A stretch of 64,000 nt of DNA from Acidobacteriota bacterium (GCA_003223025.1 QHXR01000001.1:694248-758247); one strand, 5' to 3'; positions 27,374 through 37,374 are shown, counted from the first letter of the stretch. Notes: a model not told the origin generated them from the letters alone. Made by a program: numbers and translations.

Positions 27374-28423
27374 ATGCGATTTGTGACCGCTTCACCTGAG
27401 ATCAAAATTCAAGAAAATATTCCGCTGGCACCGCTGACGACTTTAAAAGTCGGCGGTCCGGCGCGCTTTTACACGCGGCCGACATCGGAAGAAGAGATCG
27501 CTGACGCGTTCGATCACGCGTTGCGTTACGGGCTCGATGTGTTTGTGCTCGGCGGCGGAAGCAACATTCTCGTTTCTGATCGCGGGTTTGACGGACTTGT
27601 CATTCACGTCGGTTTGAAGGGAATATTTGCTGACGGACCAAGAATTACGGCGAACGCCGGGGAAGATTGGGACTCACTCGTCATGTACTGTGTCGACCGT
27701 GAGCTTGCCGGTGTCGAATGTCTCAGCGGCATTCCCGGATTCGTCGGCGGCACGCCCGTGCAAAATGTCGGCGCGTACGGGCAAGAAGTTTCGGAGTCGA
27801 TCGTGTCGGTCCGATGCTTCGACCGCGAGAGTTGTTCGGTCGTCGATCTCGCGAATTCGGACTGCGGATTCAAATATCGAACCAGCATATTTAATTCGAC
27901 CGAGATCGGCCGTTACGTTGTCCTCTCCGTTAAGTACGAACTGATAAAAAATGGCGAGCCGAAGATCGCCTACAAAGATCTACGCGAACATTTTGGAGAA
28001 CATCGTCCTACACTTCTCGAAACACGAAATGCGGTGATCGAAATTCGACGCAAGAAATCGATGGTCATCGATGAAGGCGATCCGAATTCTCGCAGTGCCG
28101 GCTCGTTTTTCAAAAATCCGATCGTAGAGAGATCGCAGTATGACTCGATCGCAAGTGCGTCGGACGATCCGGTTCCACATTTTCCGGCGGACGACGATCG
28201 AGTCAAGGTACCTGCGGCATGGCTCATCGAGCGGTCCGGTTTTCACAAAGGCTACCGCGTCGGGAACGCCGGCATCTCGACGAAACATTCCCTCGCTCTC
28301 GTAAATCTCGGTGGAGCATCCGCAGCGGAGATAATCGCCTTGAAGGAAAAGATCCAGCACGCTGTGAACGAAAAATTCGATATAATTTTACAGCCCGAAC
28401 CCATATTCGTCGGGTTCGAATGA
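27374..28423 (+). CDS. murB: UDP-N-acetylenolpyruvoylglucosamine reductase (MurB, type I)
   Basis: Reduces UDP-GlcNAc-enolpyruvate to UDP-MurNAc with NADPH and FAD, in the cytoplasm. FAD-binding motifs GGGSN (60-64) and GIPGFVGGTPVQNVGAYG (119-136) are present, Tyr168-Arg169 in KYRTSIF, the proton-donor Ser244 in SAGSFFKNP and the C-terminal Glu in QPEPIFVG. These are all the residues expected of a type I enzyme; length is 349 aa. It starts 16 nt after the upstream TPR gene and ends 63 nt before the second. Confidence 0.95.
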   Translation: MRFVTASPEIKIQENIPLAPLTTLKVGGPARFYTRPTSEEEIADAFDHALRYGLDVFVLGGGSNILVSDRGFDGLVIHVGLKGIFADGPRITANAGEDWDSLVMYCVDRELAGVECLSGIPGFVGGTPVQNVGAYGQEVSESIVSVRCFDRESCSVVDLANSDCGFKYRTSIFNSTEIGRYVVLSVKYELIKNGEPKIAYKDLREHFGEHRPTLLETRNAVIEIRRKKSMVIDEGDPNSRSAGSFFKNPIVERSQYDSIASASDDPVPHFPADDDRVKVPAAWLIERSGFHKGYRVGNAGISTKHSLALVNLGGASAAEIIALKEKIQHAVNEKFDIILQPEPIFVGFE

Positions 28424-28485
28424 TCCGGCAAAAACTTCCTGCGATCTTCGTCTAAGAAGTTCCACAAAATTTTCAAGAGGTAAAC

Positions 28486-30312
28486 ATGTTCCGCCATCGA
28501 CCGTTCATCAAATCGTTTTTTTCTTTGATCGTTCTAATGTCGATCGGATTTTCGACGATGCTTGTGTTCCCGCAGGACATCGTTGCTTCGGATGACATCG
28601 CCGGCGGATCGAGCGTTTTCGTTTTTCGAAAATCGAAAAGGGAGCCGCAGGAGAAAGCGGCCGGACGCGCGATGAGAGCCAACGGTGCAAGCGGACGTGC
28701 GGGACGTAATCACTTCGATTCGGAAGTTGTCGCGTATCGGAAGAAGCGCGTCGCTCGGGCGAAAACGAATCAAGCGGTCCTCGCAAAGAACAAAGCGAAG
28801 CAGAGAGATACCAAGCTAGCGACTTCGAATACGATGACGGCGAAGGCCGATGCACAGCTTGAGGCGAAGCAGGTCGATCTGGCGATCGCGGCTTATCGCG
28901 ACGCACTCAGGAACAACCCAAACAACGAGGATGCTTCGTCGGGACTGAGCGACGCGCTCGTCGCTAAGGGGACGACCGTTGCGGGCGATACCAACAACGC
29001 CGCGGCGATGGTGTATTTCGTCGAAGCCGTAAAGCTCGATCCGAAAAATGACGTCGCGTACGCGAAGCTCGGCGAGTTATACGATGCAAAGAACGACGCT
29101 GCGAACGCGCGCTTGAATTATGAAAAAGCTCTGGAGATCAATCCCGACTTGAAAACACTTTATGTCCCGGTAAGCGTTTCGTATATCAACGCAGGTGAGA
29201 TCGCGAAAGCCGAGTCGGCACTTCAGAATGCCGAGAAGCACGGCGTCGCCGACGCTGAGTTCTACAACGCGAAGGGAATGGTGCTGTACAAGCAAAACAA
29301 GAATGCCGAGGCGCTCGCGATGTTCGAAAAAGCGCTTTCGCTGGAGGGTCGTAATGCGACCGCGAAATATTATCGTGCAGCAACTCTCGATCGAATGAAC
29401 CAGCCCGAGCAGTCGGTGGCCGCATATCGCGAAACGGTCGCGATCGCTCCCGAATACGCGCCGGCGTGGTTCGATCTCGGCGTCATCAATTACAACAAGG
29501 GTGCATATCCGGATGCTGTTTCAGCTTATAAGGAAGCGATCCGTATCGATCCCGACTACTACCAGGCTCACTTGAATCTCGCCAGCACGTATCGGCAGAT
29601 GGAGCGTTATGCCGAAGCGAACGCGGAGTACAAACTCGCCGAAGTCGGAATAAAGGATAATCCCGATCTCTATCTCGAGTGGGGATTCTGTTTGGGCAAG
29701 ACGAACGAATGGGACAAGGCAACTGCTCGACTCGATCAGGCGCATAAACTGAGTCCGTCGGCGGTCGACGATTCGAATCTCGGCTGGGCGTACTACAACT
29801 CGGCGCAGGCTGACAAGCAGAATAAAAAGGATGCTGAGGCGAACGCTAAACTCCTGAAGGGCCGAGAGTCACTTCAGGCCGCGGTCCAGAAAGATCCGAA
29901 GCTCGACGCGGCTTACATGAACCTCGGATCGACGAACAATTCGCTTGGGGATTTCCAGGCCGCGGTAGCGGCGCTGAATACCGCGCTCAGTCTTCGTAGC
30001 GACTGGATCATCGCGATCAATCAACTTGGGCTCGGATATCGTGGAATGAACAATCTCACGGCAGCGATCCAGCAATTTAACCGGGTCGTCACGCTAGACG
30101 GAAATAATGTCACGGGGCTCTTCAATCTCGGTTCCGCCCAGTACGCGAGCGGCGATAAAAAGGGTGCGAAGAAAACCCAGGAGCGGCTGAAGAAGCTCAA
30201 TCCAAGTCTTGCCGGCCAGCTCGACGGCATACTCAGTGGAAAGGCGGTCGTCGACGAGACAAAGAGGAAGATCGAGAGTAAAGTTCCGAAGGTCCCGAGA
30301 CTACCGTTCTGA
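28486..30312 (+). CDS. Exported TPR protein, GGSSVFVFR paralogue 2
   Basis: 608 aa. A signal peptide (about 1-30) leads to DDIAGGSSVFVFRK, then a basic Ala/Lys-rich region (about 55-115) and TPR units over about 125-580 (YFVEAVKLDPKNDVAYAKLGELYDAKNDAANARLNYEKAL is typical in spirit). AAGAGG lies seven nt before the ATG. Similar in order and length to the gene at 25541, so the pair looks like an old duplication around murB. A strong terminator follows. The partner proteins are unknown. Confidence 0.8.
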   Translation: MFRHRPFIKSFFSLIVLMSIGFSTMLVFPQDIVASDDIAGGSSVFVFRKSKREPQEKAAGRAMRANGASGRAGRNHFDSEVVAYRKKRVARAKTNQAVLAKNKAKQRDTKLATSNTMTAKADAQLEAKQVDLAIAAYRDALRNNPNNEDASSGLSDALVAKGTTVAGDTNNAAAMVYFVEAVKLDPKNDVAYAKLGELYDAKNDAANARLNYEKALEINPDLKTLYVPVSVSYINAGEIAKAESALQNAEKHGVADAEFYNAKGMVLYKQNKNAEALAMFEKALSLEGRNATAKYYRAATLDRMNQPEQSVAAYRETVAIAPEYAPAWFDLGVINYNKGAYPDAVSAYKEAIRIDPDYYQAHLNLASTYRQMERYAEANAEYKLAEVGIKDNPDLYLEWGFCLGKTNEWDKATARLDQAHKLSPSAVDDSNLGWAYYNSAQADKQNKKDAEANAKLLKGRESLQAAVQKDPKLDAAYMNLGSTNNSLGDFQAAVAALNTALSLRSDWIIAINQLGLGYRGMNNLTAAIQQFNRVVTLDGNNVTGLFNLGSAQYASGDKKGAKKTQERLKKLNPSLAGQLDGILSGKAVVDETKRKIESKVPKVPRLPF

Positions 30313-30337
30313 TCAGGCCGGTCACTTTGACCGAACC

Positions 30338-30380
30338 TGCGGACGCGAGCGCAAAAACGCTTGCGTCCGCATTGCTTTTT
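30338..30380 (+). terminator. Rho-independent terminator
   Basis: TGCGGACGCGAGCG and CGCTTGCGTCCGCA form a 13-14 bp stem with a short A-rich loop, followed by TTGCTTTTT. It ends the TPR/murB transcript 26 nt after the stop. Confidence 0.88.
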
Positions 30381-30382
30381 AG

Positions 30383-30391
30383 TGCTATAAT
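30383..30391 (+). promoter_or_regulatory. Extended -10 promoter of the haloperoxidase gene
   Basis: TGCTATAAT (perfect TATAAT with the TG extension) immediately follows the terminator. It would give a leader of about 140 nt for the gene at 30539. The leader holds no ORF or recognised riboswitch. Confidence 0.6.
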
Positions 30392-30538
30392 TCGCCGTTC
30401 ATAAAAACCGATATCAGTATCTGGCGGTGTTCACCTGCCGGAATTCTTTGTAACAAACAGGGAAAATTTGTAAGCAAACGATTGCGGCTTTCACCGTCCG
30501 CGTCTTGCAGCCCCGATTTCAATCTAGAGGAGAATAGT

Positions 30539-32308
30539 ATGAAAGAAGTATCTGTCGATTCCGAGAAAGTCGTCCCAACAGACGAATCGAATGGGGTCAC
30601 TCGCAGACGTTTTATAGGCGGCGTCGGAGCCGCTGTCGGTGCGATCGGAGTCGCTCCGTTGCTTGGTGGAAAAGAGTCGACTGCTGAAGCCGCACCCGCG
30701 GGTGGTAACGGCAACGCCGGCAGCAGCGCCGGCCCGGCCCGTATGAATGACTGTTTTGCGTATCGTCGAGATGCAGCGATCGACAGTCGAATAAATGTCA
30801 CGCAGACCGGTAACGGCGATCTCGCGCGTTACTCGGACTACAGCGGCATTTATAGTAAGGGCCTTTATCACGACGCCCTCGGCATCCCGAATGCGGCAGC
30901 AGCGGCAAGTTTGCTGAAAGCGTTTCAGACCGGAAAGCAGTCGGACTTCAATAGCATCCTCGTCGGAAGCCCGGGCGGGGGCGGGAATTCCAAACTCAAC
31001 GGACCCCAAGGCGCCTTAGCTTTCGATCTTCAAGGCATCGATTCGCACTGCACGGTAATTCCGGCGAGCCCGACAACCTCGAGTGCGAGCACGGCGGCGG
31101 ATCAAGTCGAACACTACTGGGGTGCGCTTCTGCGTGATGTTAATTTTACCGACTATGCATCGAACCCGCTCGCGATCCAGGCGTGTAACGACTTGAACAA
31201 CATGTCCTACATCAACGGAGCCGGGAACACGCAGGTGCCTTATCCGGTGACGCCGCAGAATCTTTTCCGCGGTCGGATCTTCTCGGGCGACGGGAACGTC
31301 AAAGGGCCGTATGTTTCTCAGTTCATGATCCAGCCGACTTATTACGGAGCGCAGGAACTGAGTCAGCGGTATCAGACGTTTCTTCCGGGCCAGGAGTTCA
31401 TGGTGACTCCGACGACGTATCAAAACATCCAGAACGGCGGAGCGAACGAAGGTACGACGTTATACGATTCGACGCCGCGGTACATTCGAAACGGACGTGA
31501 CCTTGCGGCTTATACGCGTGTCGACGTCCTGTTCCAAGGTTATTTCACCGCGTTCCTCATCATGGCCGGTTTGGGTGCAGCTCCTAACCCGGGTAATCCG
31601 TACCTCGGATCGCAAACGCAAAAGTCCTTTGGTACGCTTGGCGGTCCGGATGCGGCGGGCACGATGTGCGAGATGGCGACGCGTGCTTTGAAGGCGGCGT
31701 GGTATCACAAGTGGATCAAGGATCTGCGCATGCGTCCGGAAGAGTACGGTGCGCTCGTGCATGCACGCAAGACGAATCAAAATCCTATGCCGCAAGCAGC
31801 GGCTGCATTGCATGCCGATGTTTTGAACTCTGCGGTTCTCCCGAAGATCTTTGATGCACACGGCAGCTATCTACTTCCTCAGCCGTTCCCGGAAGGCTCG
31901 CCGACTCATCCGTGCTACCCGACGGGTCATGGAACGGTCGGCGGAGCCTGCATCACGGCATTGAAGTTTTTCTTCAACGGCGCGCAGAAAATCCGACCGT
32001 TATTGACTGCTGCCAGCCGAGATGTTTATGAGGCGAGCTCCGATGGAACATCGCTCAACACGTACGCCGGAGCGGATGCAAACGATCTCGATCTTAACGG
32101 AGAGCTTAATAAGCTTGCATGGAATGTGACGATCGGTCACGGGATCCATGCGGGTATCCATTTCCGCAGCTCGTCGTACTGGTCGATCCTGCTTGGCGAG
32201 CAGGTCGCGCTTGCGATCCTGCGAGATCGCGCGAAGTCGTACAACGAGCCGTTCACGGTCTCGATAAAGAAGTTCGACGGAACGACTGCGACGATCAGTA
32301 ATCAGTAA
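30539..32308 (+). CDS. Tat-exported vanadium-dependent haloperoxidase-like protein
   Basis: 589 aa of the vanadium haloperoxidase/PAP2 superfamily. A Tat signal with TRRRFIGG near residue 22 precedes an Ala/Gly-rich segment, so it is folded before export. The vanadate or phosphate pocket shows the pattern HPCYPTGHGT (family PxYPSGH) near 460, and a distal His in GHGIHAGIHFRSS near 540. These enzymes oxidise halides with H2O2 or act as phosphatases; which one cannot be decided here. ATG 30539 has AGAGGAGA upstream; the longer frame from 30482 has no support. Confidence 0.85.
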   Translation: MKEVSVDSEKVVPTDESNGVTRRRFIGGVGAAVGAIGVAPLLGGKESTAEAAPAGGNGNAGSSAGPARMNDCFAYRRDAAIDSRINVTQTGNGDLARYSDYSGIYSKGLYHDALGIPNAAAAASLLKAFQTGKQSDFNSILVGSPGGGGNSKLNGPQGALAFDLQGIDSHCTVIPASPTTSSASTAADQVEHYWGALLRDVNFTDYASNPLAIQACNDLNNMSYINGAGNTQVPYPVTPQNLFRGRIFSGDGNVKGPYVSQFMIQPTYYGAQELSQRYQTFLPGQEFMVTPTTYQNIQNGGANEGTTLYDSTPRYIRNGRDLAAYTRVDVLFQGYFTAFLIMAGLGAAPNPGNPYLGSQTQKSFGTLGGPDAAGTMCEMATRALKAAWYHKWIKDLRMRPEEYGALVHARKTNQNPMPQAAAALHADVLNSAVLPKIFDAHGSYLLPQPFPEGSPTHPCYPTGHGTVGGACITALKFFFNGAQKIRPLLTAASRDVYEASSDGTSLNTYAGADANDLDLNGELNKLAWNVTIGHGIHAGIHFRSSSYWSILLGEQVALAILRDRAKSYNEPFTVSIKKFDGTTATISNQ

Positions 32309-32331
32309 ACGTCGTAAAAATAGAAACCCAC

Positions 32332-32360
32332 AACGCGGTCTTCAAAGGCCGCGTTTTCTT
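32332..32360 (+). terminator. Rho-independent terminator
   Basis: AACGCGG (32332-32338) and CCGCGTT (32349-32355) form a stem followed by TTCTTTT. It lies 24 nt after the haloperoxidase stop. Confidence 0.8.
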
Positions 32361-32403
32361 TTCGTCTTTGTGTGTTCGTCGCTTTTTCGTCGTCGTCTTC
32401 TTC

Positions 32404-32486
32404 TTCTTGTTCCGTGTTTTCTGTGTATTCCGTGGTTCATGAGACAAACAGACCACGGAATACACGGAAAACACGGAACAAGAACA
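32404..32486. repeat. Inverted repeat with 9-nt internal step
   Basis: TTCTTGTTCCGTGTTTTCTG on the left is matched by the inverse on the right (about 32452-32486), with CCGTGG/CCACGG at the inner ends and a 12-nt loop. Inside each arm, TTCCGTGTT-like units repeat every 9 nt. It occupies the gap before carB, with no gene; a run of CTTC/CGTC triplets precedes it. Confidence 0.8.
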
Positions 32487-32668
32487 AGAGCAAGAAAGAA
32501 TCGTGCAGTTCGAGACGAGACTTACGAGGATGAACGGGATAAAGGAGATGAAGGGATGAAGTGGATTTGAGGATTGAAACCATCCCTTTCATCCCCTCCA
32601 TCCCTGTAATAAATTCTTTCTTCTGATCCGCGTCACCCCGCGTCGAAAATCCAATCCTCTCAGACCGG

Positions 32669-32697
32669 TTTAGGAAATCGCGGCGTTCCTTTATAAT
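32669..32697 (+). promoter_or_regulatory. carB promoter
   Basis: A perfect -10 TATAAT (32692-32697) is 17 nt after a weak -35 TTTAGG (32669-32674). It would give a leader of about 25 nt before ATG 32729. Confidence 0.55.
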
Positions 32698-32728
32698 CTC
32701 TCTTCACGCTTTTAAGATTTGACGTCGA

Positions 32729-35700
32729 ATGCCTAAACGCACAGATATACATAAGATTCTCATCGTCGGTTCAGGTCCAATTGTCATCGGTCAGGCTTGC
32801 GAATTCGATTATTCTGGGACGCAGGCCTGTCGTGCGCTGATGGCCGAAGGTTTTGAGGTCGTGCTCGTAAATTCGAATCCGGCGACGATCATGACGGATC
32901 CCGAGATCGCCGATCGCACATACGTTGAGCCGCTCACCGTCGAATCCGCGACCGCCATCATCGAAAAAGAACGACCCGACGCGCTGCTTCCGACCGTCGG
33001 CGGGCAGACAGGATTAAATCTATCGGTCGAGCTTTACGAAAAAGGAATTCTCGATAAGTACGGCGTAAAACTTATCGGTGCGAACATCAACGCGATCAAG
33101 GTCGGCGAGGATCGCGAGCTGTTCAAGAAGGCGATGGACGAGATCGGGATTCCATCTGCGAAAGGCGGATTCGCTCACACGTGGGAAGAAGCACGTGCGA
33201 TCGTCGAAGAGACCGATTATCCGGCTATCATCCGTCCATCATTCACGCTCGGCGGAACGGGCGGCGGAACGGCATACAACCCCGAAGAATTCGAAGAAAT
33301 AGTACGCGGCGGTCTCGCAGCGTCGCCGATCTCGCAGGTACTCATAGAAGAATCGAACCTCGGATGGAAGGAATACGAGCTCGAGGTGATGCGCGATCTG
33401 AACGACAACGTCGTCATCATCTGCTCGATCGAAAACTTCGATCCGATGGGCGTGCATACTGGTGACTCGATCACGGTCGCACCGGCGCAGACTTTGACGG
33501 ATGTCGAATATCAGCGACTCCGCGACATGTCGATCGCGTGTATTCGAAAAGTGGGAGTCGAGACCGGCGGATCGAATATCCAGTTCGCGGTGAATCCGGA
33601 GAACGGCGATGTCCGCATCATCGAGATGAACCCTCGCGTTTCGCGCTCCTCTGCTCTGGCGTCGAAGGCGACCGGATTTCCGATTGCAAAGATCGCGGCA
33701 AAGCTTGCAGTCGGTTACACGCTCGACGAAATTCCAAACGACATCACGAAGAAGACTCCGGCGTCGTTCGAACCGACGATCGATTACGTCGTGACGAAGA
33801 TCCCGAAGTGGGCATTCGAAAAATTTCCGGGCGCCGAAGACGTTCTCGGAACGCAGATGAAATCGGTCGGCGAAGTGATGGCCATCGGACGAACATTCAA
33901 GGAAAGTCTGTTCAAGGGATTGCGATCGCTCGAGGCAGTGAAGCCGCTCCGACTCGTCGATGTTCCTGATGAAGAACTGCAACGGAAACTCGCGCGTCCG
34001 AATTCGCAGCGGTTCTCGTACATCACATACGCGCTGCAAAACGGCTATTCGATCGACGAGGTTCATCGTCTGACAAAGATCGATCCATGGTTTCTCGATC
34101 AGCTCTTACAAGTCATGGAGTTTCAGGATTCGCTCGACGCGAAACCGCTGGCTTCATATGGCGATGATGAAATTCGAATCGCGAAAGAGTATGGATTGTC
34201 TGATCGTCGACTCTCGTTCCTGACCGGATCGACCGAGCTCGAAGTCCGTGATCATCGCAAATCTGCCGGGATCACGCCGGTTTACAAACGAGTCGACACA
34301 TGCGGTGCTGAGTTCGAATCGTTCACACCGTACATGTACTCGACGTACGAAGAGGAGTCCGAAGCGGATCCGACGAATCGTCGAAAGATCATGATCCTCG
34401 GCTCGGGTCCGAATCGGATCGGGCAGGGAATCGAGTTTGATTACTGTTGCTGCCACGCATCGTTCGCACTCCGCGATGCGGATTTCGAGACGATCATGGT
34501 GAACTGCAATCCGGAAACCGTCTCGACCGACTACGACACATCGGATCGTCTCTACTTCGAGCCGCTGACATTCGAAGATGTGATGAACATCGTCGAGGTT
34601 GAAAAGCCTGAGGGCGTGATCGTGCAGTTCGGCGGACAAACGCCGCTGAATCTTGCGGACAGATTACACGCCGCCGGTGTCCCGATCATCGGAACATCGC
34701 CCGACTCGATCGATCTCGCGGAAGATCGGAAACGGTTCAGTGCACTGTTGAAAGAATTGAATATCCCGCAGCCGCCGAATGGAACGGCCGTGTCGCCCGA
34801 TGAAGCAAAAGTTATCGCGGCTGAGATCGGATATCCCGTCGTTGTCCGTCCGAGCTTCGTGCTCGGTGGTCGCGCGATGGCGATCGTTTACGACGAACAG
34901 TCACTTGATGAGTACATGCGTTCTGCCGTCGATGCGTCGCCCGAGAAACCGATCTTGATCGACAAGTTTCTGGAACGTGCGGGTGAGATCGATGTCGATG
35001 CTCTGGCCGATGAAGAGACAGTCGTGATCGCGGGAATTCAGGAACACATCGAAGAGGCGGGAATTCACTCCGGAGATTCGTCGAGCGTTCTGCCCGCGCA
35101 AAAGATCGCACCCGAACATCTCGAAACGATCCAGCATTACACCGAAATGCTCGCCCGCGGTTTAAGCGTAAAAGGCCTGATGAACATTCAGTACGCTATC
35201 CAGGAAGATCGGGTATATGTTCTCGAGGTCAATCCGCGTGCTTCGCGAACCGTGCCGTTTGTTGCAAAAGCGACCGGCGTCCCGATCGCAAAGATCGCTT
35301 CGCTTGTGATGGCGGGTGCGAAGAAGCTTGCAGATTTTAATTTGCCTGACGTGCTACCGGTTCCGAATATCTTTGTGAAATCACCTGTCTTTCCTTTCAA
35401 GAAGTTCGCGGGCGTCGATCCGATACTCGGGCCGGAGATGCATTCGACAGGTGAAGTGATGGGAGTCGGAGCATCCTTCGGCGAAGCGTACGGAAAAGCG
35501 ATGGAAGGCGCGGGAATAAAATTACCGATGAGCGGCAAAGCTTTCATCTCCGTGACGAATGCAGACAAAGGCCAGGCCGTGATCCTCGCCCGACGTCTCA
35601 ACAAACTCGGATTCAGTCTTGTCGCGACATACGGAACGGCGAACCGGCTTCGCGAAGTCGGACTTGAATGCGAATCCGTCTTCAAAGTAAACGAAGGCCG

Positions 35701-35959
35701 TCCCAACATCGCCGATCTCATCCGACAGGGCGACATCGACATCATCATCAACACTCCACTCGGGAAAACTTCTCACTACGACGAGAAAGCGATTCGAAAG
35801 GCAGCGCTGCAATTCAATGTTCCATGCGTCACGACGATCACCGGTGCGGAAGCACTCGTTGAAGCGATCTCGACGAAGAAAAGTCAGGATCACGTGACCG
35901 TGAGAAGCTTGCAGGAAATTCATTCGGCGAGCGGAATGACTGCCGAGCAGACAAGCTAA
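32729..35959 (+). CDS. carB: Carbamoyl-phosphate synthase large subunit
   Basis: 1076 aa, the length of typical CarB. It makes carbamoyl phosphate from bicarbonate, ATP and glutamine-derived ammonia for arginine and pyrimidine synthesis. Two tandem ATP-grasp halves are visible, each opening with a conserved [17 protein letters not shown] or [17 protein letters not shown] segment and containing [10 protein letters not shown] or [12 protein letters not shown]. The C-terminal MGS-like allosteric domain starts about residue 930 ([16 protein letters not shown]). carA is not in the window. The stop codon touches the first base of a REP doublet. Confidence 0.97.
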   Translation: MPKRTDIHKILIVGSGPIVIGQACEFDYSGTQACRALMAEGFEVVLVNSNPATIMTDPEIADRTYVEPLTVESATAIIEKERPDALLPTVGGQTGLNLSVELYEKGILDKYGVKLIGANINAIKVGEDRELFKKAMDEIGIPSAKGGFAHTWEEARAIVEETDYPAIIRPSFTLGGTGGGTAYNPEEFEEIVRGGLAASPISQVLIEESNLGWKEYELEVMRDLNDNVVIICSIENFDPMGVHTGDSITVAPAQTLTDVEYQRLRDMSIACIRKVGVETGGSNIQFAVNPENGDVRIIEMNPRVSRSSALASKATGFPIAKIAAKLAVGYTLDEIPNDITKKTPASFEPTIDYVVTKIPKWAFEKFPGAEDVLGTQMKSVGEVMAIGRTFKESLFKGLRSLEAVKPLRLVDVPDEELQRKLARPNSQRFSYITYALQNGYSIDEVHRLTKIDPWFLDQLLQVMEFQDSLDAKPLASYGDDEIRIAKEYGLSDRRLSFLTGSTELEVRDHRKSAGITPVYKRVDTCGAEFESFTPYMYSTYEEESEADPTNRRKIMILGSGPNRIGQGIEFDYCCCHASFALRDADFETIMVNCNPETVSTDYDTSDRLYFEPLTFEDVMNIVEVEKPEGVIVQFGGQTPLNLADRLHAAGVPIIGTSPDSIDLAEDRKRFSALLKELNIPQPPNGTAVSPDEAKVIAAEIGYPVVVRPSFVLGGRAMAIVYDEQSLDEYMRSAVDASPEKPILIDKFLERAGEIDVDALADEETVVIAGIQEHIEEAGIHSGDSSSVLPAQKIAPEHLETIQHYTEMLARGLSVKGLMNIQYAIQEDRVYVLEVNPRASRTVPFVAKATGVPIAKIASLVMAGAKKLADFNLPDVLPVPNIFVKSPVFPFKKFAGVDPILGPEMHSTGEVMGVGASFGEAYGKAMEGAGIKLPMSGKAFISVTNADKGQAVILARRLNKLGFSLVATYGTANRLREVGLECESVFKVNEGRPNIADLIRQGDIDIIINTPLGKTSHYDEKAIRKAALQFNVPCVTTITGAEALVEAISTKKSQDHVTVRSLQEIHSASGMTAEQTS

Positions 35960-36082
35960 GAGCGGGCAAGCCCGCCTTCCCAGCTTGCGAATGTCAGCGA
36001 CTCTTTTGCGTTGCCCCGTTTTGACTTGCCTCGAACTTGAAGTCACATTCGCAGGTCAGGAAGGCGGGCTTGCCCCCGCTCT
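35959..36082. repeat. REP doublet (REPIN-like) B
   Basis: AGAGCGGGCAAGCCCGCCTT on the left and AAGGCGGGCTTGCCCCCGCT on the right, each followed inward by the CTTGCGAATG or CATTCGCAG word, separated by about 50 nt. It is the best preserved copy of the family also seen at 18612, 36203 and 36954, and sits directly after carB. Confidence 0.88.
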
Positions 36083-36202
36083 ACTAGCAGAATATGAAAA
36101 ACGTGATTAGTTTTAAGCTCCTCTTGCATTCTTCATGCTCACGCCCGGGAGTTTGCTAAAAGCCATGAAAAGTAAATAAGCCTTCCCGACCGCTCGCAGA
36201 AA

Positions 36203-36328
36203 AGAGCGGGGGCAAGCCATCCTTCCTAACCTGCGAAGGTCTCGAACTCAGAGATTAATCCTCGACGAAAGTCATGCGTCAACTAAAAATCACTTTCGCA
36301 TGTCAGGCAGGCTGGCTCCCCCTGCTCT
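36203..36328. repeat. REP doublet C, overlapping the RAYT 3' end
   Basis: A more diverged copy: AGAGCGGGGGCAAGCCATCC left, inverse CAGGCTGGCTCCCCCTGCTCT right. The right arm overlaps the last 13 or so codons of the transposase gene. A fragment CCTTCCCGACCGCTCGCA lies just to its left (about 36181-36198). The rest of the 35960-36289 gap holds no gene. Confidence 0.8.
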
Positions 36329-36877
36329 TCGCTTCATTGCCTCCTTTAATTTTGCGACGTCATCCGAATACCACCACTCATGATCCACGGACAATAGTTC
36401 CTCACATTCGTGTCCGTAGAATGACTTGAAACTCGACCACCGATAATTGACCGCTGACTTAACAAGATTCGCTCTCAGCGGATTTTGATGAATGTAGTTG
36501 ATCTTTTGCCAGATCAGCCAACCGCTCCAAAGCGCCAAGCTTTTGAAACTCTCCTGCCATACTTCATTCTCGCCGTCGGGCTTTCGAAAGAACCCATTCG
36601 CATTTGCTTGGACGAGTCTCTTCGCCGATAAACTTTTTAGTTCAGCGATCCATGTCTGAATGTCGCCATCGCGCGGATTCACGATCAAATGAAAATGGTC
36701 GGGCATTACAACAAAGCAGATCAGCCGTGCTTCGCGTTTATTCTTTAATGACTGGAGCTCTTCCAGAAATGCAATGCAGTTCCGTTGGTTGCTGAAGATC
36801 TGACGTCGTTTGTCTACGTTTCCCGTGACGTAATGGAGAGCACCTGGCAGTTTTTCATTGGTCCACTTCTTAGACAT
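36290..36877 (-). CDS. REP-associated tyrosine transposase (RAYT)
   Basis: 195-aa Y1-type HUH transposase of the TnpA-REP/RAYT family, single-copy, domesticated relatives of IS200/IS605 transposases thought to copy REP sequences. HUH motif is His61-Phe-His63 in MPDHFHLIV, and the likely nucleophile is Tyr128 in NYIHQNPLRANLV. Order and length fit the family. It is flanked by the REP word on both sides (36203-36328 and 36954-36987), exactly the RAYT pattern, and the C-terminal RAGGASLPDMRK is coded by the REP arm. All catalytic residues are present, so it may be active. Confidence 0.9.
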   Translation of the reverse strand: MSKKWTNEKLPGALHYVTGNVDKRRQIFSNQRNCIAFLEELQSLKNKREARLICFVVMPDHFHLIVNPRDGDIQTWIAELKSLSAKRLVQANANGFFRKPDGENEVWQESFKSLALWSGWLIWQKINYIHQNPLRANLVKSAVNYRWSSFKSFYGHECEELLSVDHEWWYSDDVAKLKEAMKRRAGGASLPDMRK

Positions 36878-36953
36878 CGATATGTGAATGCTACGACGTG
36901 TCTAAGCTGCGAGTCTTAAAATGTTCGAAAGCGTTCTAAAGCGAGTTAGTTTT

Positions 36954-36987
36954 GCGGGGGCAAGCCCGCCTTCCCGACCTGCGAATC
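36954..36987. repeat. Single REP copy upstream of RAYT
   Basis: GCGGGGGCAAGCCCGCCTTC followed by CGACCTGCGAATC, one arm only, 76 nt beyond the RAYT start. The remainder of 36878-37144 shows no gene; an 80-codon plus-strand frame there has no SD and reads through the REP. Confidence 0.8.
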
Positions 36988-37144
36988 TTTCGCGAGTCGA
37001 TAGAGAACTCCCTCCAAATCTTGGATCGAAACACCAAAAGGATAAAAGACGTTTCTCCTCAGCAAAAAGAATTTCCGAAAACGTCGAACGTTTATCACCC
37101 GGGTGGTTAGTAGAAATTAAGTACGAATTCAATGGAGGATTTTT

Positions 37145-37351
37145 ATGGCCAACGAACCGTTAAACGAGCTTTTGAGATTTTATCCCGGCCCTGCAGTGGA
37201 TCCCGTTCCGCCTTGGCTTTTTCAATTTCTGGATCGGGCAGTTCTGCGCGACCTCGCGGTGATCAGTCTGGAGCGCACGCGTGCGATGGCGGATCTGAAT
37301 AACCGGGCGGTCGATCAGGCAATCGCCGTTCTTAGGAAGGCGAAGTTCTGA
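37145..37351 (+). CDS. Small protein upstream of the radical SAM gene
   Basis: 68 aa: MANEPLNELLRFYPGPAVDP, then PPWLFQFLDRAVLRDLA and a helical Arg/Ala-rich tail ending RKAKF. It has no signal peptide, no Cys and no membrane segment. GGAGG (37134-37138), six nt before the ATG, is one of the best SD sites in the window. It precedes the B12-binding radical SAM enzyme by 118 nt on the same strand, with two hairpins between. It could be a substrate or partner of that enzyme, in the manner of a RiPP precursor, but it shows no leader/core pattern I recognise. No family is recognised. Confidence 0.7.
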   Translation: MANEPLNELLRFYPGPAVDPVPPWLFQFLDRAVLRDLAVISLERTRAMADLNNRAVDQAIAVLRKAKF

Positions 37352-37374
37352 GCCTCGTCCCGTGACAAACAATT

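Noticed and set aside
36290-36877. Complete insertion sequence
   Set aside because: No terminal ends or second gene; the REP setting fits RAYT better than IS200/IS605.
36921-37163. 80-aa plus-strand ORF
   Set aside because: It reads through a REP copy, has no SD and overlaps the well-supported small gene at 37145.
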